In this document: piece by piece, positions 25,063-32,441 of the stretch
How the letters are laid out: every line of letters starts with the position of its first letter
Position numbering within the stretch: the first letter of the stretch is position 1
Assembly (NCBI GenBank): GCA_964579675.1
Contig: CAZOIA010000025.1
Location: forward strand, 1-40,868
DNA: 40,868 nt
From: CAZOIA01 sp964579675
Lineage (GTDB): Bacteria > Planctomycetota > Phycisphaerae > UBA1845 > PWPN01
Reading direction: 5' to 3'
Program-made: the position numbers and the translations under genes
The notes under the pieces: model-generated
Seen by the model: the letters and a program-made list of their open reading frames with translations, nothing else
What the model was told of the DNA's origin: nothing
Database searches by the model: none

Positions 25063-26834
25063 TTCAGGTGTAAATTGGAATATATCCTTTTGAGGTTGGC
25101 TGCCGCGTGTCCTTCGTCCGCGTCGGCTTTTAGGAGGTTGCGGTCCCGCTCCGTCAGCGGGGCCGTGTCTGTTATCTCCAGCGTGAATCGGCCCCTGATC
25201 TGAAATTGCCATCGCCGGTTGTTCCGCCCCTGCTTCGTCCAGCCCGGATCGCGGTTGACGAAAACTCCAAGCGGCTCGCCGGTCGGTCCTTTCCCGGCAA
25301 GGAACACGTCCAGCAGCTCCCGCTTCTGCTTCCAGGTCATCCGGCTCAGTTCCTTGCTGTTCATCGCCCCCCGGATGATGGCCCGCCTTTTCGCCAGACG
25401 AGCGGCCGCGGACTTCACAACGTCCGGTGGGGGTGCCGAGCCCAGGCGAGCCGTCAAGCCTTCCATTCGTTCGCGGATTACGTTTTCGGAATCCTCGATG
25501 GACCGAACCCGGTCGGCAAGTTGATCCTTCGATAGCAGACCATCGCCGTAGGCCGATATGAACCTCTGCCGCTTGGCGTCGATCCGCCTTAGCTCAGCAG
25601 TCTTGTCCTCGATTTCCTGCTGAACCTTAGCCAATTCCTGGGCTTTGGGGTTGGCCGCTTCAATTGCTTCTCTGATCTTGGTCACGTTCCCCAGCGTTGC
25701 GAACAAATGCAGGAGCACAGCCTGTTCAATTGCGTCGGCGTCAACGTACATCAGGCATTGCCGACAGTTGCTCCCGCTGAGCCGCTTTGATGCATTGTGC
25801 CGATAGTAGCGATAGCTTCTCTTGGGTTTGTCCTGGCTCTGCCCGGTAAGTGCTTTGCCACAGGTGCCACAGTAGATGTAGTTTTTCAATAGGTATTCGT
25901 GCTTGCGCGGTCCCCGATTCTTGCGTCTGGACTCTGCCACACTTTGGATCTTCGCTCGCGTCTTGGCATCCAACAGTTCCGGCACGTCGATGATGAAGAT
26001 GAACAGGTCATCAAGCTCAATTTCCCGAACGCGTTCATGAACACGCTTTGCCCGTCGGCGGTTTGCTTCTCGAAGCTGCTCCACTTTGGCAAGCTGATGC
26101 CGGACTCTTTTTCTGTCGTCATCGTCGAGGCGTAGCTTGTTCCACGCGACAAGGAATTCAGGCCCACTCTGTTTGACCAGTGTCCGCCACAACGAGGTCG
26201 TGGACACCTGGAATTCCCGGGACATCTGCTCCAGGCTGTCGCCGGCGATGTAGCGCTTGGCGACGGCTTGCATAAACCGTTGCTTCTCAGCGTCGATGCC
26301 CCACGTTTCCGTTTCCTTGTTGAAGGTCCGCCCGAACGGGACTTGCCCACATGCCGGACAGCCACGGCGTAGACGGGCCAGACGATTATCGACGGACTTC
26401 TTGACCTGCGTCTTGGCGAGATATTGATTGATGTGGCTGAACATGCCCAAAACCAATTCGGCTTCCGGGTTGTTCAGGTCGTGCTCTGTGGTCAGCACGA
26501 AAAACCGGATGCCGTTTTTGCGCAACACCTTGAGCCCGGTCTGTGATTTCTCGTTATCCCGCGACCACCGGGAGATGTCCGCGACGATCACCGCATCAAG
26601 CATTCCAGAGGCAGCATCCTTGAGTAGCTGGTCCAACTTCTGCCGCTCGTAGCCTGGCGTTCCGTGCTCCTGCCCGCTGTACTTATGGGCTAGTTTGGGA
26701 GGTATCATGCCGCCCAGCGTGTGGACAGCTTGTTCTATCTGTGCCCGCTGAGTTCTGAGGCTTTCACCTTTACGCTCTTGTTCCTCACCACTCACGCGAA
26801 TCAGCGGGGCAAACCGGAGCTTTCGCTTTGACAT
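24867..26834 (-). CDS. Large serine recombinase (site-specific integrase), C-terminus reading into host DNA
   Basis: 655 residues as it now stands. N-terminal resolvase domain with catalytic Ser15 in LIRVSGEEQ and the DISRWSRD segment near residues 84-91; a recombinase domain (about 150-280); a zinc ribbon with YCGTCGKAL and CRQC (about 315-360); and a coiled coil (390-470). This is the architecture of phage phiC31/Bxb1-type integrases, which join attP and attB without accessory DNA bending. Codon 592 (GCA) lies in the attachment core at 25059-25061; the last 63 residues are host yjbQ sequence read in another frame. In the excised circle the frame would instead continue for 18 residues from the right end. 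Driven by a consensus promoter at 26922-26950. Confidence 0.95.
   Translation of the reverse strand: MSKRKLRFAPLIRVSGEEQERKGESLRTQRAQIEQAVHTLGGMIPPKLAHKYSGQEHGTPGYERQKLDQLLKDAASGMLDAVIVADISRWSRDNEKSQTGLKVLRKNGIRFFVLTTEHDLNNPEAELVLGMFSHINQYLAKTQVKKSVDNRLARLRRGCPACGQVPFGRTFNKETETWGIDAEKQRFMQAVAKRYIAGDSLEQMSREFQVSTTSLWRTLVKQSGPEFLVAWNKLRLDDDDRKRVRHQLAKVEQLREANRRRAKRVHERVREIELDDLFIFIIDVPELLDAKTRAKIQSVAESRRKNRGPRKHEYLLKNYIYCGTCGKALTGQSQDKPKRSYRYYRHNASKRLSGSNCRQCLMYVDADAIEQAVLLHLFATLGNVTKIREAIEAANPKAQELAKVQQEIEDKTAELRRIDAKRQRFISAYGDGLLSKDQLADRVRSIEDSENVIRERMEGLTARLGSAPPPDVVKSAAARLAKRRAIIRGAMNSKELSRMTWKQKRELLDVFLAGKGPTGEPLGVFVNRDPGWTKQGRNNRRWQFQIRGRFTLEITDTAPLTERDRNLLKADADEGHAAANLKRIYSNLHLKAPPASPFRRTRTRLSCTISSGSSNSSSPGVTRLTSTPRATATRTSRPPLWARRWWSWSRTAGWS
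25059..25062 (-). other. Left attachment-site core (attL)
   Basis: AGCA on the minus strand. On the element side lies TTTACACCTGAA; on the host side CCGCCGGCATC of yjbQ. The same four bases occur at the right junction. Serine integrases exchange at a 2-bp core, so AG or CA within these four is the likely crossover. Confidence 0.85.
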
Positions 26835-27172
26835 AACGACACCATCCCCCAGCCGGCAATGGGGTTATGCCGCCGGGCTGCCGGCTGGTTCAGCCCCGGG
26901 GGCACCTGGAGCTTATATCCTATTATAGCCTGTACGTACCACGATGTCAACTAAAAGGGACCGCCGCGAAAGTCAAGGGGAAAATCGAATTGTAAATCCT
27001 TACGTCACAATGACTTAGAGAATTGCCTGAGCAAAAGCGACGGCGGGGAAGCCAATTCCGGAGACAAGAATTGGCCACGCCCCCAGCCGCCAGAATCAAG
27101 GGGTGCCGCAAACGGAGTGAGGATATCCCGCCGATCTCTCGCGGCACCCCAAAGGTGGTCACCTCAGGACAG
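26835..27172. other. Integrase leader region
   Basis: 338 bp upstream of the integrase. It holds the consensus promoter (26922-26950) and an 80-base leader with GC-rich inverted segments (GCCGGCTGG, CAGCCCCGGGGGC). A 95-codon minus-strand frame from 27234 lacks a ribosome site and similarity, so I do not call it. Confidence 0.6.
26922..26950 (-). promoter_or_regulatory. Consensus sigma-70 promoter of the integrase
   Basis: On the minus strand TTGACA (26950-26945), exactly 17 bases, TATAAT (26927-26922). Both hexamers match consensus perfectly. It lies 88 bp upstream of the integrase start. Confidence 0.88.
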
Positions 27173-27367
27173 TCAATCAATCGTATCATCGGGCACTCGA
27201 TGTCTGACCACAACCATTTGCACACGCCGGTCAATCGGGGAGACGATCACGCTGAAGCCCTGCAGACGCCCTAGCTCAATCACCGTTGCTTGGCTCGCAT
27301 CAAGGTGTGCCGGCGGAACCGGAGTTGGGACGGTTTCGCTGCTCTTGTCAACCTGTTGTTCGCTCAT
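27173..27367 (-). CDS. Small protein of unknown function
   Basis: 64 residues, Pro- and Val-rich (PTPVPPAHLDASQATVIELG, then FSVIVSPIDRRVQMVVVRHR), with the look of a small beta-rich domain at the C-terminus. It starts 3 bases after the stop of the preceding frame, suggesting translational coupling. No family recognised. Last of a run of small minus-strand genes downstream of the terminase. Confidence 0.5.
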   Translation of the reverse strand: MSEQQVDKSSETVPTPVPPAHLDASQATVIELGRLQGFSVIVSPIDRRVQMVVVRHRVPDDTID

Positions 27368-27370
27368 TGG

Positions 27371-27631
27371 TCAGTATCCGCGATGTCGAGCCCGTGGGCG
27401 TAGCTTGATGAATCGGCTCGGCCAACCAAGCCGCCCGAGGACAAGGAGAAGGTCCCGAACGCGTTGGGATCGCTTCCCAAATGACAACGCCAGGTGCCGA
27501 TCGTGAGTCCATTGGAACTTGGATGGGTCCCATTGACCCGATTCATCGTAGTCGGCGAGCAAACCTTCAGAGCTTTCGATGTAATGCTTCACGCTACTCC
27601 CACGCCGGCAACGGTAAAGGCTTTTCGGCAT
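27371..27631 (-). CDS. Small protein of unknown function, overlapping its neighbour
   Basis: 86 residues from ATG at 27631, overlapping the end of the upstream gene by 38 bp in another frame. A GTG at 27592 (VKHYIESSEGLLADYDES), with GGGAG just upstream, is an equally good start and would avoid most of the overlap. The middle has DESGQWDPSKFQWTHDRHLALSF; the C-terminus is basic. No family recognised. Confidence 0.5.
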   Translation of the reverse strand: MPKSLYRCRRGSSVKHYIESSEGLLADYDESGQWDPSKFQWTHDRHLALSFGKRSQRVRDLLLVLGRLGWPSRFIKLRPRARHRGY

Positions 27632-27926
27632 GGCCCGGACGGACCAGCTTCGGGCCCCGTGGCCGTGCCGGTGCCGGTGGCTTGTACCTATCGCTGAAAT
27701 TCATCGTCGGTAATGGCAATGGCTGTTCCTGCTGGTTCCTCGACGATACCTCGCCCTGCCCAACATAGTTGCTTCTTGCCGTGTCCGATGCTTCGTCGCC
27801 GAAGTTCATCGTTGGCAGAGGCAAGGGTTCCTCCGGACCTACCTTATACATCAGGTCGAAACTCCAATTCGGCAAAACTTGTTTCTGCCTGCTCTGCTCG
27901 GCACACCAAGCCAAGATATTCGTCAT
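27594..27926 (-). CDS. Small protein with three PLPLP repeats
   Basis: 110 residues. The segment E-x-PLPLP occurs three times at a spacing of 34-35 residues: EEPLPLPTMNF (32-42), EQPLPLPTMNF (67-77) and EKPLPLPAWE (101-110, the very C-terminus). Codons for the repeats differ at most third positions, so the peptide rather than the DNA is conserved. Spacers are hydrophilic. No signal peptide or known domain. It may present a short binding motif to a partner or be a small structural protein; a repeated precursor peptide is less likely. AAAGGG lies upstream of the ATG. It sits second after the terminase large subunit, where phages usually encode the portal. Confidence 0.65.
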   Translation of the reverse strand: MTNILAWCAEQSRQKQVLPNWSFDLMYKVGPEEPLPLPTMNFGDEASDTARSNYVGQGEVSSRNQQEQPLPLPTMNFSDRYKPPAPARPRGPKLVRPGHAEKPLPLPAWE

Positions 27927-27940
27927 AACGGTTTCCCTTT

Positions 27941-28414
27941 CTAAATTGTGATCCTCGATAGTTCTCCATCAAACTCCCTACCAGCAGCCTGCCGTTCGGC
28001 CCTCTCGGCCGCACGTCTTTTGACGGCTTCGGGGACAGTTCGCTCCACTCCCCGCTCGGCCGATCGGAGCCGACTGCGGAGTCGCTCAACTTCAGCTTTG
28101 AGGGACTTCAGCTCATCCAACGCCCTCGAATCTGGCACGATTGCACCGTCACGAATGCTGGCGTTGGCAGCCATTTGCAAGCCTGCTTTGAGATGGTCAA
28201 ACTCGCTAACCGCTCGATCGACGCGAAGCTGCCAATATCGGCACTTATCGCGGGCTCGTTTGTGCCGGTCCGGGTCAGGTTCGATCATGATGCCATACGG
28301 GGAATTTTCTCGCCGGGCCCCATCGGGCCAGAGCAGCCAGCCATTGTCGTCCGAGAGGAAGTCCGGGCCATGCTTCTCGTGAAATGCTTGAATTGGTTTG
28401 TGTGTCTCTGCCAT
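27941..28414 (-). CDS. Phage-type hypothetical protein with coiled coil
   Basis: 157 residues, strongly charged, with a heptad-rich coiled coil at about residues 90-125 (LDELKSLKAEVERLRSRLRS) and a basic Ala/Arg-rich end. The N-terminal third has FLSDDNGWLLWPDGARREN. AGGAG 7 bases upstream of ATG fixes the start. It follows the terminase by 15 bp in the same direction and is probably co-transcribed. Not recognised. Confidence 0.65.
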   Translation of the reverse strand: MAETHKPIQAFHEKHGPDFLSDDNGWLLWPDGARRENSPYGIMIEPDPDRHKRARDKCRYWQLRVDRAVSEFDHLKAGLQMAANASIRDGAIVPDSRALDELKSLKAEVERLRSRLRSAERGVERTVPEAVKRRAAERAERQAAGREFDGELSRITI

Positions 28415-28429
28415 TGGTTTTCTCCTGGA

Positions 28430-29899
28430 CTACCCGATTACCTGCAAATTGCTCATCTCTCGCCATGCGTTCAGGTTCCTTGCCCCTGGCGAGTCGAAGA
28501 GTCTCAACGCACCGATTTCGATCCGACGCTTTGTGACGTTCACCGCTACGCCCGCCACGCTGTTGGCAAGATCATCCTTGCTTCCGGCGGGATGGTCTAT
28601 GATATCTTTGCCACCTGATCGTGTTCGTCGTTCTAGGTTTGATAATTGGTCGATCAGAACCGGATCGTCCAGCAGTTCAATACCGTCGGAGAAAACTAGC
28701 GGAAGCAATTCACGATACAGCTCGGCCTTGGGCTGGGGGCTCTTGGTGTAGCCGATACCGACCGACCGGAAGGCACTGGCAACAAACTCTGCGGAGTAAT
28801 TGTCGCCGATGACGTGACGCAGACCAAACCGCCTGAGTTCACGGGCCATTTCCTGAATGACAAGATTCGGATTGAACGGGGGAGTCCATCGGACGAGGCG
28901 GTCCAGGATCACCTTGGCGTTGTCCTTGTGTGCTATCGCAAGGGCGGCATCGTCTACGCGGCCACCTGAAAGATCGGCAAACCCGTAATAGCGAACCCTC
29001 TCACGCGGCATCAATTCAACTCTGCCAGGGACGACAAGCCTTTCAATTGCATCGCGGGGAATGAAGATGGCAACGTCGTCTCTGAACTCGGCAAGGTATT
29101 CGCTCTTGGCGGCCTGGAGGTCGTCTTGCAACGCCTCATCAACAAGCTCCTGGGGCAACGTCGGGTTCATCGTACGGCTGGGGCAATTCCATACCAGTGT
29201 TCGGCCGGTGTTGTTGGCGTGGTTCTGTTTGAACATCCTCCAGCACCAGCCCCGCTTCGCATAGGGTGATGAAATCGCTATCAGCTTGCCGCCCGTTGTG
29301 GCCAGTCCCGGTCTGATAGCTCGAATTAATTCTGTGTCGTTCCGAATCTTGCTGTTTTCGTCCAACCCGAAGAAGGCAGCTTCGGAAATGACAGCGGCAA
29401 TCAGTGTGAAGTTCCTAATGGAGCGGTAGTCACCTGCCAGGACCTCAATCCCAATCCCATTGCGAAGCTCAAAGCCGGTGGTGGTTTCGCGGACAACCTC
29501 ATTGCACAGAAGCTCGGAACCGAACAACGCCCGCATGTATCGGTGCTCCACGTCGGCTTGCTGCTTCGTCGGGGCACAGAGTGCCACAAGCCCACGCTCG
29601 CCTGGGGCCAGTTTGCCTTCATGGCCGGCCAGGACCGCTTCGTATGCACCAATCATCGCGGCTGTTCGTGACTTGCCAGAACGCCTGCCTGTCAGGCAAC
29701 AGACCCTCCCAAAGCCATCAGAGGGAAGTTTCGACGGATCGCGTCCGGTGCAATCGTGGATCAGCTTGGAATCGGTAGGTCGTGTCGGCAGGCCATATAC
29801 CACACGCAGGAATGACAGCCAAGGCCGCCAGGTGGTCAGGTCATCACCCAAGAACGGGCGGAATAGGTTGCGGTCCTTGATGGCTTCGATGATGGTCAT
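28430..29899 (-). CDS. Phage terminase large subunit
   Basis: 489 residues from ATG at 29899, which overlaps the upstream stop as ATGA and has AAGGGGGT upstream. ATPase domain: Walker A TGRRSGKS (70-77), a Walker-B-like strand LIAAVISEAAFF (166-177) in which the usual Asp is Ser before the catalytic Glu, and the coupling motif KLIAISSPY. Nuclease domain: acidic residues in YYGFADLSGG, HVIGDNYSAEF and GSKDDLANSV. Terminases cut concatemeric phage DNA and pump it into capsids. It lies in an element lacking capsid and portal genes, so if functional it would have to package into another phage's heads or serve another purpose. Confidence 0.9.
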   Translation of the reverse strand: MTIIEAIKDRNLFRPFLGDDLTTWRPWLSFLRVVYGLPTRPTDSKLIHDCTGRDPSKLPSDGFGRVCCLTGRRSGKSRTAAMIGAYEAVLAGHEGKLAPGERGLVALCAPTKQQADVEHRYMRALFGSELLCNEVVRETTTGFELRNGIGIEVLAGDYRSIRNFTLIAAVISEAAFFGLDENSKIRNDTELIRAIRPGLATTGGKLIAISSPYAKRGWCWRMFKQNHANNTGRTLVWNCPSRTMNPTLPQELVDEALQDDLQAAKSEYLAEFRDDVAIFIPRDAIERLVVPGRVELMPRERVRYYGFADLSGGRVDDAALAIAHKDNAKVILDRLVRWTPPFNPNLVIQEMARELRRFGLRHVIGDNYSAEFVASAFRSVGIGYTKSPQPKAELYRELLPLVFSDGIELLDDPVLIDQLSNLERRTRSGGKDIIDHPAGSKDDLANSVAGVAVNVTKRRIEIGALRLFDSPGARNLNAWREMSNLQVIG

Positions 29900-30324
29900 G
29901 CCGTCTGGACCCCCTTGCTGGTAACGTAAGATCGCAAGTCTTGAACGGGCTTTGCCTTGCGTCCAGGTCCACCCAAGGCCCGGATGATTCCCACGGCAGC
30001 GTTTACCATCTGAGTCCACGGGCCCGGATCAAACCCGCCGTTCTGTAGGGCGTTGGCCTCCGCCGTTTCGAGAGCCGTTTGCATGAAGATGAACCGATCA
30101 CAGAGCATACGTTTCAAGATGCTGTCGGCGTTCATCTCCTCCTGGAGTTCTGCTACCCTCTGGCGGAGTTTCCGAACCACCACGAGGCGGCTATCCATCG
30201 AATCCAGCAGCTTGGGTTCCCACCTGGCCGGCAATGTACCGTCGGGTTTGCGTCGGCTTTTGCGAGTCCAGGGTTTGTCGCGTTTCCCAAAACGCCGATC
30301 CACGTTGGCCGGTGTGTCACTCAT
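29896..30324 (-). CDS. Probable terminase small-subunit-like protein
   Basis: 142 residues from ATG at 30324 (GAGGTG 3 bases upstream; a GTG two codons earlier is possible). Basic N-terminus (KRDKPWTRKSRRKPDG), a central coiled coil (VVVRKLRQRVAELQEEMNAD) and a compact C-terminal part. It overlaps the terminase large subunit by 4 bp and precedes it, the position of a DNA-recognising small subunit. Sequence alone does not prove this; size, charge and coupling support it. Confidence 0.6.
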   Translation of the reverse strand: MSDTPANVDRRFGKRDKPWTRKSRRKPDGTLPARWEPKLLDSMDSRLVVVRKLRQRVAELQEEMNADSILKRMLCDRFIFMQTALETAEANALQNGGFDPGPWTQMVNAAVGIIRALGGPGRKAKPVQDLRSYVTSKGVQTA

Positions 30325-30333
30325 GGTCACCTC

Positions 30334-30377
30334 AAAAAGCGGACCGGAGACCGCCAGAAAGATGGGGTCTCCGGTCC
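30334..30377 (-). terminator. Terminator or attenuator ahead of the terminase genes
   Basis: On the minus strand GGACCGGAGACC (30377-30366), 13-base loop, GGTCTCCGGTCC (30352-30341), then GCTTTTTG. A perfect 12-bp stem plus a T run is a strong intrinsic terminator. It lies between a promoter-like site and the ribosome site of the terminase operon, so it can either end the recombinase transcript or attenuate the terminase one. Confidence 0.82.
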
Positions 30378-30402
30378 ATCAATTCTGTCCCTTCTACCGT
30401 GT

Positions 30403-30436
30403 TTAAGTATACTCTATTTCGGCTCGAGCGCAAAAC
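30403..30436 (-). promoter_or_regulatory. Promoter-like site for terminase operon
   Basis: On the minus strand TTGCGC, 16 bases, TATACT (near 30410), just after the tyrosine-recombinase stop and upstream of the terminator hairpin. The -10 is good, the -35 only half matches. Confidence 0.4.
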
Positions 30437-30442
30437 GAAATC

Positions 30443-31051
30443 TCACTCATAAAGCCCATTCACCGCCGCTTGCTGATCTTCAAAAGTCACGTCAGCGTAG
30501 ATGTTCGCGGTAGTTGTCGGGCTGGTGTGCCCCAACTGCTTCTGAACGAGTCTGAGGTTGCCGGATTTCTTGAGCAACGCCACGGCGAGAGTATGTCTCG
30601 CACAGTGAATCGACAACTCTCGGGGGAGTCCAGCTTCAGCAACCGCACGCTTCCACAACTGCATCAAACCGGAGGCGGTCAGCGCTCCCCGTTTGCCGAC
30701 GAACAATGGACTGCCCTTCCCGGTTGGCTGCCCAACGGCCTTTTTCCATTCGATAAACGCCTTCAGGTGAGAGCGGAGTTCCTTGCTGAGCGGGATCGTC
30801 TCCGTGATGGACTTGCGGCGTTTACTACGATGAACTCGGAGAGCAGATCGTCGGAAGTCCACGTCACCTATCGTCAGCTTGGCCAGCTCAGATACACGGA
30901 GTCCGGTCTGTAGAGCGGAGTCAACCACGGCCCACGCTACAACCCACCGGACCCGGCCAGCCTGTAGGTCTTTGATGTTGGCGGCCTCGGTGACCAGCCG
31001 CAACCGCTTGGTTTCGTCCGCGTCCAGGTACTTTGCTCGGTCGATTCCCAT
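30443..31051 (-). CDS. Short tyrosine recombinase (catalytic domain only)
   Basis: About 202 residues from ATG at 31051 (CAGGAG nearby upstream); an upstream extension to 31177 has no similarity. The catalytic set is complete: Arg in QTGLRVSEL, Lys in RSKRRKS, His-x-x-Arg in HCARHT, LGH, and the nucleophilic Tyr in TANIYADVT. The N-terminal core-binding domain of ordinary integrases is missing or very short (about 25 residues). Integration of this element is explained by the large serine integrase, so this enzyme may resolve dimers, invert a segment, or be a remnant. Confidence 0.88.
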   Translation of the reverse strand: MGIDRAKYLDADETKRLRLVTEAANIKDLQAGRVRWVVAWAVVDSALQTGLRVSELAKLTIGDVDFRRSALRVHRSKRRKSITETIPLSKELRSHLKAFIEWKKAVGQPTGKGSPLFVGKRGALTASGLMQLWKRAVAEAGLPRELSIHCARHTLAVALLKKSGNLRLVQKQLGHTSPTTTANIYADVTFEDQQAAVNGLYE

Positions 31052-31523
31052 CGTACGTGCTCCTGTATTCAGTAGCCTACATATCCCATTCAGTAGATTA
31101 TACCCCAGGAATCCGGGATATTCAAGAGCAAATATAGATAATCTTCTGAAAAAGATGGGCCGTCGGTTCCGGCTCACAGTAGGGGGAGTGGGGACCTGGA
31201 GGCGTGAGAGGGGAAGTCAAAAACCTCAGAGACTCGTTGACGATCCGGCAGAGACGGGGACAATGCATGTGGTTTCAAAACAAGTGGGGCAAAACGATGA
31301 CAGACCAAAACGCGGAAATCTCCATGGGCTTGGCTGCCTTGAATCTGACGCCAGAGGAAAACGAGAAGTTCAACAAGGTTCAAGGTCTGACGATGCTCAG
31401 CGGGGAACATTTCCTGCTCCGTCGATGGCCCGTAGAATGCCATAGGACACGCACAAGCGGGCTGTGCTGCGTTCTACGGGCCCTGGTGTACTCCAAAGGT
31501 GGGCCTCGATCAGCGTGGGGCTG
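31052..31523. other. Intergenic region with one weak plus-strand frame
   Basis: 472 bp. The AT-rich half next to the recombinase (31070-31150) has many A/T runs and could hold its promoter. A plus-strand frame starting at ATG 31297 has a protein-like N-terminus (MTDQNAEISMGLAALNLTPE) that loses character after about 45 residues and runs into the convergent gene, so it may be a truncated gene. A 89-codon minus-strand frame here lacks a ribosome site. Confidence 0.4.
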
Positions 31524-31715
31524 CTAGTCATCATCGTCGTCATCATTCTCCCGATGGCTTCTTTGTTCTAAAAGCGCCTTTACAACTGCCCCGATGATTT
31601 GATCCCGAAACGCCGGATCATCAATTTCCTCCAACACCTCAGCCAACGTAGCCTGATCGGAACCGTGGACAAGACGGGTGCTCAAAATGTTCTCAAGGGT
31701 TAGACCTGGATTCAT
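31524..31715 (-). CDS. Small acidic protein of unknown function
   Basis: 63 residues: MNPGLTLENILSTRL, a helical middle (ATLAEVLEEIDDPAFRDQII) and a C-terminal run of seven Asp after Glu-Asn. GAGGTGAT lies upstream of the ATG. The poly-Asp tail could mimic DNA, as in some phage anti-restriction or antirepressor proteins, but that is speculation. Confidence 0.6.
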   Translation of the reverse strand: MNPGLTLENILSTRLVHGSDQATLAEVLEEIDDPAFRDQIIGAVVKALLEQRSHRENDDDDDD

Positions 31716-31786
31716 CGAAGGATCACCTCACAAAAAAAGCAAACAGCGGTGGGCAAAAGACCACCAGACGCCAGGAGCACGATACT

Positions 31787-32044
31787 TCAAGAGACGACCG
31801 TACACATCAAAGACCTTTCGGCCTGTTCGGAACAGACGATAGACGTTACCTCGACCATCCATAGCCGTGAGTTCAGTTCAGTGTTCGGAGGCAGGCCAGA
31901 TACAGCAACCGTCCGTATGATTGAATCCAAAAGGGCTAGGCTAGCATCTTGCCTCAACTCGGGGGGAGTCTCAAGAGGCTGACGGGACAAGACCGTGAAG
32001 TGCACGAGAGGGTTGATGAACACGTCCTCAAATGGATTGGCCAT
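31787..32044 (-). CDS. Small protein of unknown function
   Basis: 85 residues from ATG at 32044, preceded by AAAGGA at a good distance; the longer frame to 32203 has no ribosome site. NPFEDVFINPLVHFTVLSRQPLE suggests a beta-sheet start, then a helix (DASLALLDSIIRTVAVSG). No family recognised. The ATG follows a lower-GC leader, unlike the host flanks. Confidence 0.5.
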   Translation of the reverse strand: MANPFEDVFINPLVHFTVLSRQPLETPPELRQDASLALLDSIIRTVAVSGLPPNTELNSRLWMVEVTSIVCSEQAERSLMCTVVS

Positions 32045-32441
32045 GGTCTGATCCTTTCTCAAAAAGCAGACAGTGAAGCGCCGGACTCCAAAACACACCT
32101 GGCTTACAAAACCGTAGCTGACGACCACGAACGTCGAACATGTCTCGTCCAGCTCTGAAAAGACGATGAACTCGACCAAGACCGTCAGTACCGGAAAGCT
32201 CAACCCAGGGTCGTCGGGATCGGTGTTGTTTCTTCCGAGATCGTTTGTGCCTCATTGAATGTTATCATTTCTGGTCTCGCTTTGTGTTGAGATCGGGGGT
32301 AACAGGTTCGTGGATTCCCTCATATTCAGGGGTATAGTTTCCGATCAGGGCTGGCGGGGCTTGGAAGTATGCGGATTGGCCTGTAAACATTGGGTGTTTT
32401 CGACCTCGGGATGTTCGTGCTCCAAGAAAAACGGCGCCCCC
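32045..32441. other. Low-GC intergenic region in the element
   Basis: 397 bp. I see no supported gene, repeat or clear promoter. It probably holds the leader of the small gene ending at 31787 and the 3' end of the recombinase-like transcript. Confidence 0.4.

Noticed and set aside
24787..25212. 141-codon frame looking like an intact YjbQ
   Set aside because: Its first 45 codons are integrase DNA read in another frame; the natural N-terminus lies at 33952-34078. Treated as a pseudogene fragment.
30470..30913. Plus-strand frame antisense to the tyrosine recombinase
   Set aside because: The opposite strand has all catalytic recombinase residues; this frame has none of any family.
31174..31443. 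89-codon minus-strand frame
   Set aside because: No ribosome site, unusual composition, and it conflicts with a better plus-strand frame at 31297.
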